Assembly: GCA_900555225.1 (NCBI GenBank)
Contig: USKL01000129.1
Coordinates: 1 to 5,148 of the forward strand
DNA: 5,148 nucleotides
Source: an uncultured Collinsella sp.
GTDB taxonomy: Bacteria > Actinomycetota > Coriobacteriia > Coriobacteriales > Coriobacteriaceae
Reading direction: 5' to 3'
Every line of letters starts with the position of its first letter. Position 1 is the first letter of the stretch. The translations under genes were made by a program, and so were the position numbers. This document shows, piece by piece, positions 4,439-5,148 of this stretch. A model generated the notes under the pieces. It saw only the letters and a list, made by a program, of their open reading frames with translations, was not told where the DNA came from and did no database searches.

Positions 4439-4960
4439 CACGTTACCAGACAGCTTCTCGATATCGACCTCGAGCCAGCCAGGGACCTCAAAGCGCTCGG
4501 AGGAAATCAGGGCCTCCTTGATGGGGAGGAGGTCACGGAACTTCTCGCCGACAGCGACGACGTCGCCGGCCTTGACGCGGTAGGACGGGATGTCCACGCG
4601 CTTGCCGTTCACGGTGAAGTGACCGTGACGGACGGACTGACGAGCCTCTTTGCGGGTGCGGGCGAAGCCAAGACGGAAGACGACGTTGTCGAGGCGAGAC
4701 TCAAGAATGATCATGAGGTTCTCACCGGTGACGCCGTTCATCTTGCGGGCCTTGTTGAAGTAGCCGTGGAACTGCTTCTCCAGAACACCATAGATGAACT
4801 TAACCTTCTGCTTCTCGCGCAGCTGCATGCCGTACTCAGATTCCTTGCGACGGCGCTTGGGCTGACGGATAGATTCCTTCTTGCTGCTGTAACCGAGAAC
4901 AGAAGGATCCAGGCCGAGCTGGCGACAACGCTTGAGAACCGGAGTCCTGTTAATTGCCAT
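3515..4960 (-). CDS. rpsD-rpoA: Ribosomal protein S4 - RNA polymerase alpha subunit in-frame fusion
   Basis: One open frame of 481 codons encodes two core proteins head to tail. Residues 1-174 are small-subunit protein uS4, which binds 16S rRNA early in assembly. Residues ~175-481 are the RNA polymerase alpha subunit, which nucleates core assembly (alpha dimer, then beta and beta') and contacts UP elements and activators. S4 normally ends about 25 residues further, and alpha normally begins with its own Met about 10 residues earlier. Both ends, with any stop codon and spacer, are missing at the joint (~4430-4450). No ATG lies between Met83 and Met232, and the only near start, GTG at codon 174, lacks a good ribosome binding site. 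The ATG (4958-4960) has AAAGGA (4971-4976) in front, 19 bases after rpsK. The frame is certain. Whether it is natural, a strain deletion or an assembly error is open. Expected reference names would be rpsD and rpoA separately. Confidence 0.9.
   Translation of the reverse strand: MAINRTPVLKRCRQLGLDPSVLGYSSKKESIRQPKRRRKESEYGMQLREKQKVKFIYGVLEKQFHGYFNKARKMNGVTGENLMIILESRLDNVVFRLGFARTRKEARQSVRHGHFTVNGKRVDIPSYRVKAGDVVAVGEKFRDLLPIKEALISSERFEVPGWLEVDIEKLSGNVPQVQVEEINETSARVSVEPLERGYGDTLGNSLRRVLLSSLEGAAVEAIQIDGAQHEFMTIPNMVEDVTDIVLNVKGLVFRALGTTDEATATISVDGPCEVTGADFFIPSEFELVNPEQHIATLTEGGHLTMSMRIGYGRGYVSGEANKRDNDPIGVIHVDSLYSPVSRCAKLVEACRVGQHTDYDRLVLEIETNGSIAPRDAVVQAANIINQHMAAFMNLAETPEVEEEASIFAPEVTNDNAELDKQIEDLDLSVRSYNCLKRASIHSVRQLVEFSENDLLNIRNFGVKSIEEVKDKLESMGLSLKA
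4439..4960 (-). other. rpsD: S4 portion of the fusion (residues 1-174)
   Basis: This part is recognisable as uS4 from KESEYGMQLREKQKVKFIYG (39-58), GVTGENL (76-82), the S4 RNA-binding domain LESRLDNVVFRLG (86-98), and RKEARQSVRHGHFTVNGK (103-120) with VDIPSYRVKAGD (122-133). It then runs to VPGWLEVD (159-166). The amino terminus lacks the four zinc cysteines of the C+ type of S4 and has a single Cys12, so it is the C- type. The terminal segment that normally ends in a HLIVELYSK-like sequence is absent. Confidence 0.9.
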
Positions 4961-4970
4961 AGTGTATCGA

Positions 4971-4976
4971 TCCTTT
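4971..4976 (-). promoter_or_regulatory. Ribosome binding site of the S4-alpha frame
   Basis: AAAGGA on the minus strand, 10 bases before ATG 4958-4960 and inside the 19-base gap after the rpsK stop. It is a moderate site in a normal position. Confidence 0.6.
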
Positions 4977-4979
4977 CAG

Positions 4980-5148
4980 TTAGACGCGACGACGCTTGCG
5001 CTGACGGCAACCGTTGTGCGGGATGGGGGTGCAATCCTGGATGCTCGCGATTTCGAGGCCAGCTGCCTGCAGGGAGCGGATTGCGGTCTCGCGACCGGAA
5101 CCGGGACCCTTCACGAATACAGCAACCTTCTTCAAGCCATGCTCCATA
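4980..5148 (-). CDS. rpsK: 30S ribosomal protein S11 (uS11), C-terminal part
   Basis: The window holds the last 55 codons and the TAA stop (4980-4982); the 5' part continues past the right edge. The translation starts within the conserved [20 protein letters not shown] region, continues with [12 protein letters not shown], and ends [16 protein letters not shown], the typical S11 terminus. S11 sits on the platform of the small subunit, next to the decoding region, where it contacts 16S rRNA. It precedes rpsD by 19 bases, the standard order of the alpha operon (rpsM-rpsK-rpsD-rpoA-rplQ). It is truncated only by the window edge. Confidence 0.96.
   Translation of the reverse strand, partial: MEHGLKKVAVFVKGPGSGRETAIRSLQAAGLEIASIQDCTPIPHNGCRQRKRRRV

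Noticed and set aside
1..5148. CRISPR arrays, tRNA or rRNA genes, insertion sequences, phage attachment sites
   Set aside because: No regularly spaced repeats, no cloverleaf or rRNA sequence, no transposase and no terminal inverted or direct repeats were seen.

Overview
The window looks like chromosomal DNA from a GC-rich actinobacterium of the class Coriobacteriia, most likely Collinsella or a close relative. This is an inference from protein character, not from a search: the ribosomal S4 has a zinc-less amino terminus, L17 has a Lys/Ala/Glu-rich tail, and the gene order is S11 - S4 - RNA polymerase alpha - L17 - TruA.

Almost everything is read from the minus strand, so transcription runs from high to low coordinates. 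From the right edge come the 3' part of rpsK (S11, 4980-5148), then one uninterrupted frame (3515-4960) that starts as ribosomal protein S4 and continues without a stop into the RNA polymerase alpha subunit, then rplQ (L17, 3017-3484). A strong intrinsic terminator (2960-2990) follows. Next come truA (tRNA pseudouridine synthase, 2100-2924), a 161-base gap with a possible 13-codon leader ORF, a divergent GT-A/GT2-like glycosyltransferase (898-1938, TTG start), a 132-base AT-rich regulatory gap with two inverted repeats, and argR (328-765) with its own terminator (243-279). At the left edge the plus strand carries the last 44 codons of a protein ending in Gly/Ser/Thr and Pro/Thr repeats (3-137), with a terminator (161-201) facing that of argR.

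Functionally, the right half is the distal alpha operon (ribosome and RNA polymerase core genes) plus tRNA modification. The left half holds arginine regulation, a probable surface-glycan enzyme and the end of a probable envelope protein.

The outstanding observation is the in-frame S4-alpha fusion. The joint removes the last ~25 residues of S4 and the first ~10 of alpha while keeping both reading frames and all recognisable core motifs. It is either a true covalent link between the small ribosomal subunit and RNA polymerase, or an in-frame deletion or assembly chimera. The sequence alone cannot decide. No gap between genes exceeds 300 bases.
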